64,000 bases of DNA from positions 1 through 64,000 of the forward strand of contig QCBC01000001.1 in NCBI GenBank assembly GCA_003281725.1, given 5' to 3'. The DNA comes from Pelagibacteraceae bacterium AG-345-O09 (GTDB lineage Bacteria > Pseudomonadota > Alphaproteobacteria > Pelagibacterales > Pelagibacteraceae). The position numbers and the translations under genes are program-made. Shown here in pieces: positions 38,004 through 46,364 of this stretch. Under the pieces are notes generated by a model. That model was not told the origin of the DNA. It did not search any database and worked only from the letters and a program-made list of their open reading frames with translations. Every line of letters begins with the position of its first letter. Within the stretch, counting starts at the first letter, position 1.

Positions 38004-39098
38004 TTACTTTAATGTTGCTGCGTGAGCCATTCCTAGCTTCGCATTAGACATTTGAGCACCACTCCAGAAAGGAACTGCAACATCAGCAAAGTCCTTCATA
38101 GAGTCATATACTTTTTTGAAAAATGCATTTTTCTCTGCATTCTTATTCAATGTAGCTTTTGCAGCTGCCATATATTCAACAAAGTAGTCAGATGGAGTAT
38201 CTTCTAATTTTACTCCGTGCTGAGTAGTTAATTGTTGTAAAGCTTTTCCATTTTCATAGATTCTGTAACTTAAAGATTTTGCTAATGAAGCATTAGCAGC
38301 AACTTCAAGAGACTTCTTCTCATGAGCACTCATAGCTTTATATGTTTTTCCAGTAATATAAAAGTCAGCATTTACGACTACTTGGTGTAAACCTTGTAGG
38401 TAGTAGTGCTTTAATACTTTTTGGAAACCAAATACCATATCTGGTTTTGGACAACACCATTCAGCAGCATCGATAGTTCCTGCTTCAAGAGCTGGAAGAA
38501 TATCTCCACCACCCATAGCAACAGATGCTATACCAATGTCTTTGTAAGTTTGTCCTGGAATTCCTGGAGGAGTTCTGAATTTATATTTTCTAAAGTCAGC
38601 CATATCTTTAATTGGTTTTGGAAACCAACCTAAAGCCTCAGGTCCAACTGGTTGCAACATAAATCCTTTGATGTCTCTTCCCATTTCTTTCCAAAGTTGG
38701 TCGTATAATTCTTTACCACCACCATATTGGAACCAAGATAAGAACGCTAAGTTATCAATACCTACTCCACCACCAGCTACTGGAGAACCAAAAAGCATAG
38801 CTGCAGGGTGATCACCTGACCAATAGTGAGTCCACGCGAATCCACAATCTATCAATCCTTTATCAACTGCATCTAGTGTCTCTTTAACTCCAACAACAGC
38901 TCCTGCAGGAAGAATCTCAAACTTTAACGATCCACTCGTTAATTCAGTTACTGTATCAGTAAAGTCCTTTAACATCTTAACTTCATCAGCCTTAGTGTTA
39001 AGAACAGTCTGACACTTTAGTGTTTTTGCAGCATTAGCATTAGAAACAAATCCTAGTACTAAAACCGTTGCAAATAACATTGAAATGATTTTTTTCAT
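38004..39098 (-). CDS. dctP: TRAP transporter substrate-binding protein (DctP, TakP-like)
   Basis: Periplasmic binding protein of 364 residues. A signal peptide ends near residue 24 (VSNANA). The Arg in KFRTPPG (near residue 170) is the conserved carboxylate-binding residue of TRAP proteins, and the later segment TIDAAEWCCPKPDMVFGFQKV resembles the 2-oxoacid-binding TakP group, so the ligand is probably a carboxylate or 2-oxoacid. A strong Shine-Dalgarno (AAGAGGAAAAATAATG) precedes the start, which is unusual in this window and fits high expression. Confidence 0.93.
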   Translation of the reverse strand: MKKIISMLFATVLVLGFVSNANAAKTLKCQTVLNTKADEVKMLKDFTDTVTELTSGSLKFEILPAGAVVGVKETLDAVDKGLIDCGFAWTHYWSGDHPAAMLFGSPVAGGGVGIDNLAFLSWFQYGGGKELYDQLWKEMGRDIKGFMLQPVGPEALGWFPKPIKDMADFRKYKFRTPPGIPGQTYKDIGIASVAMGGGDILPALEAGTIDAAEWCCPKPDMVFGFQKVLKHYYLQGLHQVVVNADFYITGKTYKAMSAHEKKSLEVAANASLAKSLSYRIYENGKALQQLTTQHGVKLEDTPSDYFVEYMAAAKATLNKNAEKNAFFKKVYDSMKDFADVAVPFWSGAQMSNAKLGMAHAATLK

Positions 39099-39230
39099 TA
39101 TTTTTCCTCTTGTTAGTTAAATTTAACTCTAACATACAACCAGAAAAATAAAGTAGACACAAGTGACAATTGATAAATATGAGTGTAAAGATGTTTAAAT
39201 AAAATTAATTAAAGAACTATTCAACTAGCA

Positions 39231-40826
39231 ATGGAAAATTTCGATTACATTATTATTGGAGCAGGATCGGCAGGTTGTGTTTTAGCGAACAGACTGACTG
39301 CAAATCCAGATAATAAAGTAGCTCTAATAGAGGCCGGAGGAAAAGATAATTATCCTTGGATACATATTCCAGTAGGATATTTCAAGACGATGCATAATCC
39401 TTCCGTTGATTGGTGTTATAAAACTGAACCCGATGAAACAATGAATGGCAGATCTATTCGATATCCTAGGGGTAAAACATTAGGTGGAAGTTCTGCAATA
39501 AATGGTCTTCTTTATATAAGGGGTCAAAGTAGAGATTACGATGTTTGGAGACAATTAGGTAATACTGGTTGGGGCTGGGATGATGTTTTGCCTTATTTTA
39601 TTAAAGCTGAAAATCAAGAAAGAGGAAAAAATGAATTTCATGGAACTGGTGGACCTTTATCTGTCTCTGATCAAAGAATTCAATTACCTTTATTAAATGA
39701 ATTTCAAAATGCTGCAGAAGAATTTGGTATTCCAAAAACCAAAGATTTTAACACAGGGGATAATAATGGATGCGGCTATTTTCAAGTTACTGAAAAAGAT
39801 GGTTTTAGATGTAGTACTGCTGTTGGATATTTAAATCCAATTAAAAAAAGAGGAAATTTAAAGATAATAACAAATGCACATGTTAAAAAAATTAATTTTC
39901 AAAATAAAATAGCTAAAGAAGTAGAGTATTGGCAGGATAACGAAGTAAAAAAGTTAGTTGTAAATCGAGAAATTATTTTATCATCAGGATCTATTGGTTC
40001 TCCTCAAATTCTTCAAACCTCAGGTATAGGAAACGCAAATAAACTTAATAATTTAGGTATTGAAGTTGTTCAAGAATTAAAAGGTGTAGGAGAAAATCTT
40101 CAAGATCATTTGATGTTTAGACCTATTTATAAAGTTCAAGGAATAAAATCACTCAACAAAAAAGTTAATAGTTTATTTGGTAAACTAATGATCGGATTAG
40201 AATATGTATTTAATAGGAGTGGTCCAATGACAATGGGGGCAAGTCAGATGTGTATGTTTGCTAAAAGTGATCCTTCATTAGAACTACCAGATCTTCAATG
40301 GCATGTTCAGCCAATGAGTATGGACACATTAGGGGCAACAAAGAATCATGACTTTCATGCTTTTACACCAACTGTGTCAAATATTAGACCAACTAGTAGA
40401 GGTCATGTAAATATTATTGATAAAGACTCAAGAACTTATGCAAAGGTAAAATTAAATTATCTTTCTACAGATCATGATAGAATGGTTGCAGCAAAAGGAC
40501 TTAAACTTACAAGAAAAATTGTGATGGAGTCTGAAACTTTTAAAAAATATAAACCTGAGGAATATAGACCTGGAATTAATATTAATAATAATGAAGAGTT
40601 AGTTAAAGCTGGATCAGATTATGCACAAACAATATTTCATCCAGTAGGAACATGTAAAATGGGACAAGATGATTTAGCAGTAGTTGACGAAAAATTAAAA
40701 GTAAAAGGCATTAAGAATTTGCGAGTGATTGATGCTTCTATTATGCCAAACATTACATCTGGTAACACAAATGCACCGACTATAATGATTGCAGAGAAAG
40801 GTGCAGATATGATACTAGAAAGCTAA
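39231..40826 (+). CDS. GMC family FAD-dependent alcohol/choline dehydrogenase
   Basis: A 531-residue flavoprotein. The FAD-binding motif is IIGAGSAGCVLANRL near residues 7-21, GMC signature 1 is YPRGKTLGGSSAINGLLYIRG, signature 2 is SSGSIGSPQILQTSGIG, and the active-site His lies in FHPVGTCKMG. It is similar to choline dehydrogenase BetA and to polyethylene-glycol/long-chain alcohol dehydrogenases, and sequence alone does not separate these. It starts the plus-strand run and is divergent from dctP (132 bp between), so the two may share regulation. Confidence 0.9.
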   Translation: MENFDYIIIGAGSAGCVLANRLTANPDNKVALIEAGGKDNYPWIHIPVGYFKTMHNPSVDWCYKTEPDETMNGRSIRYPRGKTLGGSSAINGLLYIRGQSRDYDVWRQLGNTGWGWDDVLPYFIKAENQERGKNEFHGTGGPLSVSDQRIQLPLLNEFQNAAEEFGIPKTKDFNTGDNNGCGYFQVTEKDGFRCSTAVGYLNPIKKRGNLKIITNAHVKKINFQNKIAKEVEYWQDNEVKKLVVNREIILSSGSIGSPQILQTSGIGNANKLNNLGIEVVQELKGVGENLQDHLMFRPIYKVQGIKSLNKKVNSLFGKLMIGLEYVFNRSGPMTMGASQMCMFAKSDPSLELPDLQWHVQPMSMDTLGATKNHDFHAFTPTVSNIRPTSRGHVNIIDKDSRTYAKVKLNYLSTDHDRMVAAKGLKLTRKIVMESETFKKYKPEEYRPGININNNEELVKAGSDYAQTIFHPVGTCKMGQDDLAVVDEKLKVKGIKNLRVIDASIMPNITSGNTNAPTIMIAEKGADMILES

Positions 40827-41419
40827 TGTTCATTGATTTATTTTCCCCAGAACAGCTAGCTATACTAACCCAAATAATTTTGATTGATCTTGTTTTAGCA
40901 GGAGATAACGCAATTATCATAGGAATGGTTGCCTCTAAATTTCCAACTGAACAAAGAAGAAAAATTATATTTTGGGGTATTGGAGGGGCTGTAGTGTTAA
41001 GAATAATTCTTACCCTATTAACTGCATATTTATTACAAATTACTGGTTTAAGATTAATTGGAGGATTGCTTCTTCTTTATATAGTCTATAAACTTTACGT
41101 TGATGTTATAAAGGGAGCCACATACGAAGATAACATTAAGGTAGATAATTCTAACTTTTTTAAAGCTATTTGGACTATTTTATTGGCTGATTTTACAATG
41201 AGTTTAGATAATGTTTTAGGTGTAGCTGGAGCAGCAGGTGATCATTATGGATTGCTAATTTTTGGTCTAATTTTATCAATAATATTAATGGCAACAGCAG
41301 CAACATTAATATCAAATTGGATTAAGAAATATAAATGGATAGCATGGGCTGGTTTGTTTGCAATTCTTTTTGTTGCTATAGAGTTGATTTATACAGATAT
41401 TAAAATACTATTTTTATAA
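40826..41419 (+). CDS. TerC/YjbE family integral membrane protein
   Basis: A 197-residue protein with about seven membrane helices. The motifs LIDLVLAGDNAIIIGMVA and LADFTMSLDNVLGVAGAA contain the paired Asp-Asn residues conserved in TerC-family metal-ion (Mn/Ca) exporters. It starts on the stop codon of the GMC gene (ATG within TAATG), implying coupled translation, although no functional link to the GMC enzyme is obvious. Confidence 0.9.
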   Translation: MFIDLFSPEQLAILTQIILIDLVLAGDNAIIIGMVASKFPTEQRRKIIFWGIGGAVVLRIILTLLTAYLLQITGLRLIGGLLLLYIVYKLYVDVIKGATYEDNIKVDNSNFFKAIWTILLADFTMSLDNVLGVAGAAGDHYGLLIFGLILSIILMATAATLISNWIKKYKWIAWAGLFAILFVAIELIYTDIKILFL

Positions 41420-42186
41420 TGTTTTTAAAAAATTATAACCTCAAAAATAAAACAGCATTAGTTACTGGTGCTGGAAAAGGTCTTGGAAGAGCCTGTGCAA
41501 TAGCTTTAGCTGAGGCAGGAGCAAATCTAATAATAATCAGTAGAACAAAAAAAGATTTAGATGAAGTTTCTACAAAGATAAAAAAACTTAAGTCAAAATG
41601 TAGATCTTATGTCTGCGACATTACTAATTATGATGAAATCAAAGAAATTATTAATAAGCAATCTAAAATAGATATTTTGATCAATAATGCAGGAAATAAT
41701 ATTCCAGCGCATTTTACAAAGGTTAAGACTAAAGATATGGAATATATGGTTAAGATCAATACAATTGCCACATTCAATCTTGCTCACTTGTGTGCATTAA
41801 AAATGATAAAATCTAAAAATCGAAAAAAGATTGGTGGATCCATAGTAAATATGTCTTCTCAAATGGGACATGTGGGTGGACCAATAAGAAGTGTATATAA
41901 CATGAACAAATTTGGATTAGAGGGTTTAACTAAAGGTATGTCTATTGATCTTGCAAAATACAATATCAGAGTAAATACTGTTTGCCCTACTTTTGTTGTA
42001 ACCCCAATGACTAAAAAATTTCTAAAAAATAAAAAATTTAAAAGGGATATGCTAAGCAATATTCCTCTTGGAAGATTTGCAGAATTATCTGAGATATCTT
42101 CAGCGGTAGTTTTTCTTGCATCTGAAGCGGCATCAATGATAACAGGAACTTCTTTACTGGTTGATGGCGGATGGACAGCAAAATAA
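41419..42186 (+). CDS. SDR family oxidoreductase (gluconate 5-dehydrogenase-like)
   Basis: A 255-residue classical SDR. The cofactor motif is TGAGKGLGRACA (about residues 17-28), Asn-Asn-Ala-Gly is at INNAGNN, Ser in NMSSQMG and Tyr-x3-Lys in VYNMNK. The residue pattern after strand 2 (IISRTKKD) carries Arg/Lys and suggests NADP. Its C-terminus SLLVDGGWTAK is typical of gluconate-5-dehydrogenase and related sugar-acid enzymes. It shares 1 bp with the TerC gene and 16 bp with the M23 peptidase gene. Confidence 0.85.
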   Translation: MFLKNYNLKNKTALVTGAGKGLGRACAIALAEAGANLIIISRTKKDLDEVSTKIKKLKSKCRSYVCDITNYDEIKEIINKQSKIDILINNAGNNIPAHFTKVKTKDMEYMVKINTIATFNLAHLCALKMIKSKNRKKIGGSIVNMSSQMGHVGGPIRSVYNMNKFGLEGLTKGMSIDLAKYNIRVNTVCPTFVVTPMTKKFLKNKKFKRDMLSNIPLGRFAELSEISSAVVFLASEAASMITGTSLLVDGGWTAK

Positions 42187-42974
42187 TTTCTAAATTATTT
42201 TTAATAATAACTTTTTTAACTACAACTCAACTTAATGCTGTTGAGTTTAAGGGTAAATTCATTCAAGGCCATTATATAGTTGGAGTAACTGATCCTTCAT
42301 CAAAAATAATCATAGATAAAAAAAATGTTAAAGTTTCAGAAGATGGATATTTTGTATTTGGAATTGATAGAGATAGAAAGTTCGATCTTACAATAACAAA
42401 AATTAATAATGGTAAAAAAGAAAAAATAATCAAAAAGGTTTTAAAGAGAAAATATAATATTCAAAGAATAGATGGTTTGGAAGAAAGTAAAGTAACTCCA
42501 CCTGAGTCTGTTTATAAAAGAATTAAAAAAGAAAATAATAAAATTGGTGAGGCTCGAGCCATAAACTCAGATTTACCTTTTTTTAAAAATCAATTTATAA
42601 TGCCAGTAGAAGGTATAATAAGTGGTGTTTATGGAAGCCAAAGAATTCTAAATGGAAAACCAAGGTGGCCTCATTATGGAATAGATATAGCAGCGAAAAA
42701 AGGAACTATGATTAAGTCATCAGGTTCTGGTGTTGTGACAATGGCTGAAGATGATTTATATTATACTGGTGGCACAATCATAATGGACCATGGTCATGGT
42801 ATCTCTACTATATATTCACACTTAGAAACGGTTTTAGTTTCGGTTGGTGATAAAATCAATAAAGGTGATCTTATTGGAACAGTGGGCTCAACAGGAAGAT
42901 CTACAGGTCCCCACTTAGATTTTAGAGTTAATTGGTTTCAAACTAGGCTCGATCCTATGTCGATATTAAATTAA
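42171..42974 (+). CDS. M23 family metallopeptidase, exported
   Basis: A 267-residue protein with a signal peptide (MDSKIISKLFLIITFLTTTQLNA), an N-terminal beta-domain and a C-terminal LytM/M23 domain (about residues 145-267). The first zinc motif HYGIDIA (H-x3-D) is intact. The last motif is GPHLDFRV, with Asp instead of the second His of the usual HLHF. This variant occurs in a proteobacterial M23 subgroup and Asp may still bind zinc, but activity is not certain. Likely role: cell-wall peptide cleavage or its regulation. Confidence 0.88.
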   Translation: MDSKIISKLFLIITFLTTTQLNAVEFKGKFIQGHYIVGVTDPSSKIIIDKKNVKVSEDGYFVFGIDRDRKFDLTITKINNGKKEKIIKKVLKRKYNIQRIDGLEESKVTPPESVYKRIKKENNKIGEARAINSDLPFFKNQFIMPVEGIISGVYGSQRILNGKPRWPHYGIDIAAKKGTMIKSSGSGVVTMAEDDLYYTGGTIIMDHGHGISTIYSHLETVLVSVGDKINKGDLIGTVGSTGRSTGPHLDFRVNWFQTRLDPMSILN

Positions 42975-42977
42975 TTA

Positions 42978-44129
42978 ATGGCACTTCATTTTTCAAAAGA
43001 AGAATTTCAAAAAAGAAAAGATGATGTTCTAAAATCAATGAATAAGCAAAATTTAGATGCATTATTGATGTTCAGACAAGAGTCGATGTATTGGCTAACA
43101 GGATATGATACATTTGGATATGTTTTTTTCCAAACTTTAGTTTTAGATAAAAATGGAAATTTAATACTTTTAACTAGAGCACCAGATTTAAGACAAGCAC
43201 AAAATACATCTAACATTGAAGATATAAGAATTTGGGTAGATAAAGATAAATCAAAACCAACAGAAGATCTTAAGAAAATTTTAAATGAACTTTCATTAAA
43301 AGGAAAAAAAGTAGGTGTTGAGTATGAAGCTTATGGAATGACTGGACGTAACGCTTTAAAATTAAATGAAACGTTAAAAGATTACTGTGATTTAAAAGAT
43401 AAATCTGAGTTAATAACTAAACTTAGAGTAATTAAATCTCAAGAAGAAATTATTTATGTAAAGAAAGCTGCAGAATTAGCAGACAATGCTTTGGATCAAG
43501 CTTGGAAATATTGTAAGGCAGGTGTGAATGAAGCAAAAATTTTGGCTGAAATGCAAAAAATAGTTTTAGAAGGAGGTGGTGATTATCCAGCAAATGAATA
43601 CATAATTGGTTCGGGTCATAATGCTTTATTATGTAGATACCAGGCAGAAAAAAGAAATTTATCAATTCAAGATCAATTAAGCATTGAATGGGCTGGCACT
43701 TATAAACATTATCACTCTGCAATGTTTAGAACTATTCTTTTAGGAAGAACTGATCCAAAACATATTAAAATGCATGAGGCTTGTGTTCAGGCATTAAAAA
43801 ATTGTGAAAGTAAATTAAAACCAGGAAATAAAATTGGAGAAGTTTTTGACATTCATGCAAAGACCTTTGATGATCTTGGTTTTAATAAAGCAAGAATGAA
43901 TGCTTGTGGTTATTCTCTTGGATCTACATTTTCTCCAAATTGGATGGACTGGCCAATGCTTTATACTGGTAATCCTTATATCATTCAGCCTGGAAATATT
44001 TTCTTCATGCATATGATATTAATGGACTCAGAAAATCAATTAGCTATGAATTTAGGTGAAACTTATCTTGTAACTAAAAGTGGAAATGAGAGGCTTGGAA
44101 AACAAAAACTAGATCTTGTTATTCTTTAA
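42978..44129 (+). CDS. M24 family protein, creatinase / ectoine-hydrolase-like, metal ligands not conserved
   Basis: A 383-residue protein with the creatinase N-terminal domain (about 1-150) and the pita-bread M24 domain. Four of the five metal ligands of aminopeptidase P appear replaced: first Asp is Glu237 (LSIEWAG), second Asp is Ala248 (YHSAMFRT), the His is Tyr312 (CGYSLG) and one Glu is His345 (FFMHMI); only Glu361 (NLGETYLV) remains. Loss of metal ligands with a retained fold is known in creatinase. The GYSLG...P-x-W segment recalls ectoine hydrolase DoeA. It probably hydrolyses a small amidino, cyclic or methylated nitrogen compound, not peptides. Confidence 0.8.
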   Translation: MALHFSKEEFQKRKDDVLKSMNKQNLDALLMFRQESMYWLTGYDTFGYVFFQTLVLDKNGNLILLTRAPDLRQAQNTSNIEDIRIWVDKDKSKPTEDLKKILNELSLKGKKVGVEYEAYGMTGRNALKLNETLKDYCDLKDKSELITKLRVIKSQEEIIYVKKAAELADNALDQAWKYCKAGVNEAKILAEMQKIVLEGGGDYPANEYIIGSGHNALLCRYQAEKRNLSIQDQLSIEWAGTYKHYHSAMFRTILLGRTDPKHIKMHEACVQALKNCESKLKPGNKIGEVFDIHAKTFDDLGFNKARMNACGYSLGSTFSPNWMDWPMLYTGNPYIIQPGNIFFMHMILMDSENQLAMNLGETYLVTKSGNERLGKQKLDLVIL

Positions 44130-44953
44130 AATTTTCCAATTTTTTTTGAACCACTATAAAAAATCTTAGATAACTCTTCATTTGCTTTATTTTGAGAAGT
44201 AACTTCATTTTTTCCCATTAACTTTGTTGGTGTCTTGGAGTACTGATGATAATTGAATTTATCCTCTCCACGTGCTTTTTGTACATACATTTTTCCTATC
44301 ACCTGATTGACATTAGTTCCTATATAACTCTGAATAACAAAACCTATTCTTCTATCATTGCTATTATTTAATCCTGATCCATGAACAATTGTTGGATGAT
44401 GAAGTGATACTTGCCCTGCCTTAAGAATTATATTCTCTGTTTTTTTTAAGGATACATTTTTAACAGTTTGTCCACGTGTTAATAAATTATTTTCATCAAA
44501 CTTTTGCTCATGAGACTTTAAATTTTCTTTATGAGAACCTGGCAACATTCTCATACATCCATTTTTTTCATTTGCATCAGTAATAGCAACCCAAGCTGTA
44601 ACCCAATTATGAGGTTCTAATCCTATGTATTTTGCATCTTGATGAAAACTTACAAAACCTTTTTCATTTGGATTCTTTATAAAAAGTGTGGTGCCACAAA
44701 TAAGAATATTTTTACCAATTATGCTTTCTACAGCATCAAGAATATTTTTATTATGACAAACTTTGTTAAATATAGGTGAAATTAGATGAATATAATTTCG
44801 ATTAATTCCTTCAAGGGCTCCGGGCCAATCTTTTTCGATTTTTTCAATTTCATCTCTAACTTCTTTTGCTTCAAAGGAGCTTAATGCATTAATTGGGGAA
44901 ATATATCCTTTATTGTTATAATGATCTAATTGCTCAGTTGTTAATCCCGTCAT
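44126..44953 (-). CDS. Phytanoyl-CoA dioxygenase (PhyH) family protein
   Basis: A 275-residue non-haem iron, 2-oxoglutarate-dependent oxygenase. The iron ligands are His104 and Asp106 (SFHQDAKY) and His191 (PTIVHGSG), and Arg201 or Arg202 should bind 2-oxoglutarate. The motif NGCMRMLPGSHK is typical of the family. It lacks the ectoine-hydroxylase EctD signature. The ATG overlaps the end of the ABC permease gene by 4 bp, so it is translated with the transporter and likely acts on the imported compound. It overlaps the convergent M24 gene by 4 bp. Confidence 0.85.
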   Translation of the reverse strand: MTGLTTEQLDHYNNKGYISPINALSSFEAKEVRDEIEKIEKDWPGALEGINRNYIHLISPIFNKVCHNKNILDAVESIIGKNILICGTTLFIKNPNEKGFVSFHQDAKYIGLEPHNWVTAWVAITDANEKNGCMRMLPGSHKENLKSHEQKFDENNLLTRGQTVKNVSLKKTENIILKAGQVSLHHPTIVHGSGLNNSNDRRIGFVIQSYIGTNVNQVIGKMYVQKARGEDKFNYHQYSKTPTKLMGKNEVTSQNKANEELSKIFYSGSKKIGKF

Positions 44954-45627
44954 TGAGAAAAGCTATATTTTTTTTCTAAATATTTAATCACATTATGAAT
45001 GATAAACGTCATAAATAAATATATACCTCCTGCAACAATAAATACCTCCACAGGCTTAAAAGTTGTAGAAATGATGTATTTAGCAACACCAGTTAAATCC
45101 ATAAGAGTTACGGTACTTGCGAGAGAAGTACCTTTCATCATCAAAATAATTTCATTACCATATGCTGGAAGAGATTGTCTAATTGCTATTGGTATTTGAA
45201 TTTTATAAAAAATTATTTTATTTGAAATACCTAGACTTTTTCCTGCTTCAATCAAACCAGGTTTTATTGTTTGGAATGCAGATCTTAAAATCTCTGAAGT
45301 ATAGGCTCCAGTATTTAGAGCAAAGGCAATAATTGCACACCAATATGGTTCTTTCAAAATTACCCATAAAATTGTCGATCTTAAATATTCAATCTGACCT
45401 AAACCAAAATAAATAATAAAAATTTGCACTAAAAGTGGTGTGCCTCTAAAAATATACGAATAACAATAAGCAAATTTGTTGATAAAAATATTTTTATTCA
45501 ATCGTAAGATTGCAAAAAATAATCCAATGAATAATCCTATTATTAAAGAAACCGAAAGAAGCTTTAATGTAATCACTGATGCACTTAATAATTTAGGAAA
45601 ACTATTAATCATTAATTCAATATCCAT
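44950..45627 (-). CDS. Amino-acid ABC transporter permease (HisM-type)
   Basis: A 225-residue permease of the polar amino-acid type with five predicted helices. The EAA-loop region GLIEAGKSLGISNKIIFYKIQIPIAIRQSLPAYGNE is clear, as is FRGTPLLVQIFIIYFGLG near the N-terminus. It forms the second half of the permease pair with the gene upstream (1 bp overlap). Confidence 0.9.
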   Translation of the reverse strand: MDIELMINSFPKLLSASVITLKLLSVSLIIGLFIGLFFAILRLNKNIFINKFAYCYSYIFRGTPLLVQIFIIYFGLGQIEYLRSTILWVILKEPYWCAIIAFALNTGAYTSEILRSAFQTIKPGLIEAGKSLGISNKIIFYKIQIPIAIRQSLPAYGNEIILMMKGTSLASTVTLMDLTGVAKYIISTTFKPVEVFIVAGGIYLFMTFIIHNVIKYLEKKYSFSQ

Positions 45628-46319
45628 TAATATCCCCTACTATATTTAACTTCTAATCTATTGATTAATTTCATACTGACAAAAGTAAGTAGTAAATACA
45701 AAACTGCTGCAAATGAGTAAAAGAATAATGGATCTCTTGTTGATCCAGCAGCAATATAAGATTGTCTCATAATTTCAACTAAACCTGTAACTGAAATTAA
45801 AGAAGTATCTTTAAGAGTTATTTGCCAAACATTACTTAGATTTGGAATAGCCAATCTTAGTGTTTGAGGTAAAATAATTTTAAAAAATTTTCCAAATTTA
45901 TTAAGGCCTAATACATTAGCAGCTTCAAACTGACCTTTATCAATTGATTGAATTGCTCCTCTAAAAACTTCTGTTGAATATGCACCTGAAATTATTCCAA
46001 TTGCAAATGCACCTGTGATAAATGCATTAATTTCAATATATTCATTATAACCAAATATTGATGCAACATACATAACTGCGCCTGTTCCACCAAAAAAGAA
46101 AAGATAAATTACTAATAACTCTGGAACACCTCTTATTATTGTTGTGTAAGAATTAGCTATAAAATTTATAAACTTATTTTTAGATAATTTTAATGGGGTA
46201 AAAATTAACGCAAAAAGAAAACCTACAAACATTGCTGTTATTGAAACAGCTATTGTCATCAGGGTCGCATAAAATAACTCATCACCCCAACCAGTATCTC
46301 CAAATGCTAGAAGTTCCAT
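45627..46319 (-). CDS. Amino-acid ABC transporter permease (HisQ-type)
   Basis: A 230-residue permease with the motifs IIRGVPELLVIYLFFFGG and GQFEAANVLGLNKFGKFFKIILPQTLRLAIPNL (read in parts), as in the histidine/lysine-arginine-ornithine or octopine/nopaline transporters. A perfect 11-bp hairpin ends only 6 bases before its start codon, and there is no Shine-Dalgarno, so translation is probably limited compared with the binding protein. No ATPase gene is present in the window for this transporter. Confidence 0.9.
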   Translation of the reverse strand: MELLAFGDTGWGDELFYATLMTIAVSITAMFVGFLFALIFTPLKLSKNKFINFIANSYTTIIRGVPELLVIYLFFFGGTGAVMYVASIFGYNEYIEINAFITGAFAIGIISGAYSTEVFRGAIQSIDKGQFEAANVLGLNKFGKFFKIILPQTLRLAIPNLSNVWQITLKDTSLISVTGLVEIMRQSYIAAGSTRDPLFFYSFAAVLYLLLTFVSMKLINRLEVKYSRGY

Positions 46320-46325
46320 ACAGAC

Positions 46326-46350
46326 TGGCGACTATACATTATAGTCGCCA
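46326..46350 (-). promoter_or_regulatory. Intercistronic hairpin between binding-protein and permease genes
   Basis: TGGCGACTATA and TATAGTCGCCA form a perfect 11-bp stem with a 3-base loop. Unlike the dctP-dctQ hairpin it has no following T-run, so it should act as an mRNA 3'-end stabiliser for the binding-protein message and may mask the permease start site, rather than as a terminator. Confidence 0.75.
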
Positions 46351-46364
46351 AATCTAAAATTTAA

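Noticed and set aside
42978..44129. DMSP lyase DddP (also an M24-fold enzyme)
   Set aside because: DddP keeps its metal-binding aspartates, His and glutamates; this protein has lost most of them and is shorter.
44126..44953. Ectoine hydroxylase EctD
   Set aside because: The protein is PhyH-like but lacks the EctD signature around the iron-binding HxD motif.
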